Of a stretch of DNA of 36,465 nucleotides, positions 34,552-36,465 are shown piece by piece (the first letter of the stretch is position 1; each line of letters opens with the position of its first letter). Both the position numbers and the translations under genes were made by a program. The notes below the pieces were generated by a model, which was not told the DNA's origin, made no database searches, and saw only the letters and a program-made list of their open reading frames with translations. The stretch lies in assembly GCA_964223495.1 (NCBI GenBank), contig CAXQGL010000034.1, positions 1-36,465 on the forward strand. The letters are read 5' to 3'. The DNA comes from UBA8752 sp964223495 (GTDB lineage: Bacteria > Bacteroidota > Bacteroidia > Flavobacteriales_D > Sanyastnellaceae).

Positions 34552-36438
34552 ATGAAACACCTTTACCTCTTCCTTGCGGCCTTCCTGGCCGTTGCGGGCC
34601 TCCAGGCCCAGATGGTCACTGTGACCTTCAACCTGAACATGGCCAATGAGACCGTCTCCGCGGAAGGCCCCCACCTCGCCGGTGGCGCTGACTTCGGCAT
34701 TCCCGGGGACAACCCCATGACCGACGACGACGGTGACGGCATCTGGACGATCACCATAGAGGTGGAGTCCGGCTACACCGGGTACTACACCTTCACCAAC
34801 GGTGCATGTGCGGACTGGTCCTGCAAGGAGAACATCGCGGGACTGGATTGTGCCCACCCCGAGAACTACAACGACCGCCAGTTGGAGAACATCACCGAGA
34901 ATACGGAGATCAACACCTGCTTCGGCCAGTGCACCACCGACGGGAGCTGTCAGGATCCCGGCGGAGCAGTCAACGTCACCTTCCAAGTCGACATGAACAA
35001 CGAATCTGTCGGCGGTGACGTTTTCATGAGCGGGTCTTTCGACGGATGGTGCGGCTGCACCCCGATGACGGACGACGACGGCGATGGCATCTACACCTAC
35101 ACCTTGAGTGCACAGCCAGGCGGCTTCGAGTGGAAGTTCCTCAACGGAAGCTGGGACGGCGCCGAGATTTTCGATCCCGAACTCGATGCGGAGTGCACCC
35201 TCACCACAGGTGAATTCACCAACCGCTTCGTCATAATCGAAGGACCGAACGCCATGGTGCTCGATCCCTTCTGCTTCAACACCTGCAGCCCGTGCAGCGA
35301 AACCCCATGTGTGGACCCGGCCCAGATCGACTCCACCGCCATTTGCCCGGGCATCTACTCCCCGGTCTGTGGATGTGACGGTGTCACCTACAACAACGGT
35401 TGCGAGGCCTTCAACTACGGAGGTGTATCCGACTTCACGGATGGACCGTGCTCAACCAGCGCCATGGTCACCTTCCGCGTCGACATGAGCGAGCAGGATG
35501 ACCTCGGCACAGTCTACATCACGGGTAGCAGCATTGACGGATGGTCCGGAAACTCAGTCGCCATGTCCGACGACGACGGTGACGACATCTATGAGGCAAC
35601 CCTTGAAATCGATGCCGGAGACCACGAATACAAGTTCAAGAACGGCGACGATTGGGCCAATGCAGAGGAATTCAACGAGGCGGACAGCCTGTGCACGCTG
35701 ACCACCATTGACGGTGGCAACACCTACATCAACCGACTGTTCACCCTGATTCCGGGTTCATCCGACGTGGTGCTCGACGCCGTCTGCTTCAACAGCTGCG
35801 ACGAATGCGAAGAGGTCGAGGTGCCCGACACAGAGGTCACCTTCAACGTGGACATGAGTGAGCAGACCGTGAGTGGCGCCGTGTACATCTCCGGTGGAAC
35901 CCTCGACGGATGGGCCGGCTCACAGATTGAGCTGACCGACCCCGATGGCGACAATGTGTACTCCGTCACCCTCGAGTTGCCGCAAGGCAACCACGAGTAC
36001 AAGTACATGATTGGCAGCTGGGACATCAATGAGGCGCTCGACGCCGTGGAGGATTCAGCCTGCACCATCACGACCGGTGGATTCACGAACCGCCTGCTCG
36101 TCATCTCCTCAGAGGAGGCCATGGATCTCCCGGTCCATTGCTATGAGTCCTGCGACGCTTGCGCTCCGGCCGGAGTGGATGGCATCGAGGCCCTCTCATT
36201 CCGAGTCTTCCCGAGTGTGACGGACGGCATCGTGACCGTGGCCTTCCCCTCTCCGCTGGCGGAGGGTGCTGAGATCGAGGTCCTCGACATGGGCGGCCGC
36301 ATGGTCCGCAACAGCAACCTCGGAGCGGGCATGACCCAGCTCCGCATCGACCTGAACAACGAGGCCGACGGATTCTACGTCGTCCGCGTCACCTCCGGTT
36401 TGCAGGTGGCCACCGAGCGGGTGGTGAAGCAACACTGA
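34552..36438 (+). CDS. Modular T9SS protein: four beta-sandwich repeats and a Kazal domain
   Basis: A 628-residue exported protein (MKHLYLFLAAFLAVAGLQAQ signal). Four related modules start near residues 21, 140, 304 and 428, each beginning with a VTFxVDMSEQ-like strand, containing DGWxG and an acidic DDDGDxIY turn, continuing with an HEYKF-type strand, and ending in a Cys-x2-Cys pair. They look like starch-binding or CBM48-like immunoglobulin folds. A Kazal-like domain (about C253-C300, SPVCGCDGVTYNN) lies between modules two and three. The last 80 or so residues, with LSFRVFPSVTDGIVTV, form a T9SS tail ending ERVVKQH. Following GH3 by 31 bp, it is a good candidate for a surface glucan-binding protein; the Kazal domain may protect against proteases. 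Confidence 0.88.
   Translation: MKHLYLFLAAFLAVAGLQAQMVTVTFNLNMANETVSAEGPHLAGGADFGIPGDNPMTDDDGDGIWTITIEVESGYTGYYTFTNGACADWSCKENIAGLDCAHPENYNDRQLENITENTEINTCFGQCTTDGSCQDPGGAVNVTFQVDMNNESVGGDVFMSGSFDGWCGCTPMTDDDGDGIYTYTLSAQPGGFEWKFLNGSWDGAEIFDPELDAECTLTTGEFTNRFVIIEGPNAMVLDPFCFNTCSPCSETPCVDPAQIDSTAICPGIYSPVCGCDGVTYNNGCEAFNYGGVSDFTDGPCSTSAMVTFRVDMSEQDDLGTVYITGSSIDGWSGNSVAMSDDDGDDIYEATLEIDAGDHEYKFKNGDDWANAEEFNEADSLCTLTTIDGGNTYINRLFTLIPGSSDVVLDAVCFNSCDECEEVEVPDTEVTFNVDMSEQTVSGAVYISGGTLDGWAGSQIELTDPDGDNVYSVTLELPQGNHEYKYMIGSWDINEALDAVEDSACTITTGGFTNRLLVISSEEAMDLPVHCYESCDACAPAGVDGIEALSFRVFPSVTDGIVTVAFPSPLAEGAEIEVLDMGGRMVRNSNLGAGMTQLRIDLNNEADGFYVVRVTSGLQVATERVVKQH
34612..36162 (+). repeat. Four in-frame beta-sandwich module repeats
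   Basis: Four diverged copies of a roughly 110-120 codon module occupy 34612-34950, 34970-35300, 35463-35810 and 35835-36162. Copies two to four share TxTTGxFTNR-type and CFNxCxxC-type ends; copy one is the most divergent and has extra cysteines. The Kazal segment fills the space between copies two and three. Confidence 0.8.
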
Positions 36439-36460
36439 AACTGAATACCTACACGACACC

Positions 36461-36465
36461 ATGAG
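36461..36465 (+). CDS. Possible start of the next gene (cut by window edge)
   Basis: An ATG at 36461 lies 22 bases after the stop of the modular T9SS protein, a spacing like that between GH3 and that gene, so it may open a further member of the operon. Only the first codon is inside the window and nothing can be said of its product. Confidence 0.2.

Overview
The window is GC-rich, densely packed chromosomal DNA from a member of the Bacteroidota, probably a marine Flavobacteriales-like lineage (inference). The evidence is four proteins with C-terminal type IX secretion (T9SS) sorting domains, Bacteroidota-style lipoprotein signals, a TonB-dependent receptor, TAnnTTTG-like promoter elements, a Bacteroidota-type cold-shock protein with a long basic N-terminus, and no clear Shine-Dalgarno sequences. 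I see no insertion sequence, integrase, tRNA, rRNA or CRISPR array, so this looks like core genome rather than a mobile island.

Layout. (1) 1-4958, plus strand: a beta-glucan (laminarin-like) cluster with the tail of an unrecognised gene, a lipoprotein fusing a clan GH-A barrel to GH30, a GPH/MFS sugar symporter and a GH17 glucanase without a signal peptide. (2) 5002-9103, minus: a secreted M1 metallopeptidase and a secreted beta-helix-like protein, both with T9SS tails. (3) 9185-14358, minus: a tightly coupled set glyA - cutC - GH20 hexosaminidase - EamA permease. (4) 14538-18133, minus: a putative metal-uptake operon (His-rich exported protein, TonB receptor, DUF4625 lipoprotein). (5) 18298-21238, plus: typA/bipA and a three-His-box fatty acid desaturase. 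(6) 21271-24541: small barrel-like protein, unknown conserved-looking gene, cold-shock protein, GreA-like protein and an exported NTF2-like protein. (7) 24695-26160, plus: a eukaryotic-type PAPS sulfotransferase overlapping a DinB-like gene. (8) 26287-29325: a 1012-residue T9SS protein with six Cys/Asp repeats and a Kazal domain. (9) 29326-30278: a stretch of about 950 bp without a convincing protein gene. (10) 30279-32098, minus: DUF4920 lipoprotein - c-type cytochrome - purU. (11) 32244-36438, plus: a GH3 beta-glucosidase lipoprotein followed by a T9SS protein of four beta-sandwich-like modules and a Kazal domain.

The most striking element is in region 9. Between about 29490 and 30242 the plus strand holds a dense chain of short perfect hairpins. 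Five are closed by UUCG, six by GNRA (GCGA or GCAA) and two by CUCG loops, and the chain ends in a strong intrinsic terminator. Loop polarity and terminator agree on strand. I read this as a large structured non-coding RNA of roughly 720-750 nt, or more if it starts at the possible upstream promoter. It does not resemble RNase P RNA, tmRNA, SRP RNA, rRNA or a group I/II intron as far as I can tell by eye, and may be an undescribed large ornate RNA class.

How the genes may work together (inference): the two glucan loci (GH-A/GH30, GH17 and symporter; GH3 and modular secreted protein) could degrade branched beta-1,3/1,6-glucan to glucose, the GH20 set could handle hexosamine glycans, and the T9SS proteins would be cell-surface or secreted factors. 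No SusC/SusD pair is visible here.
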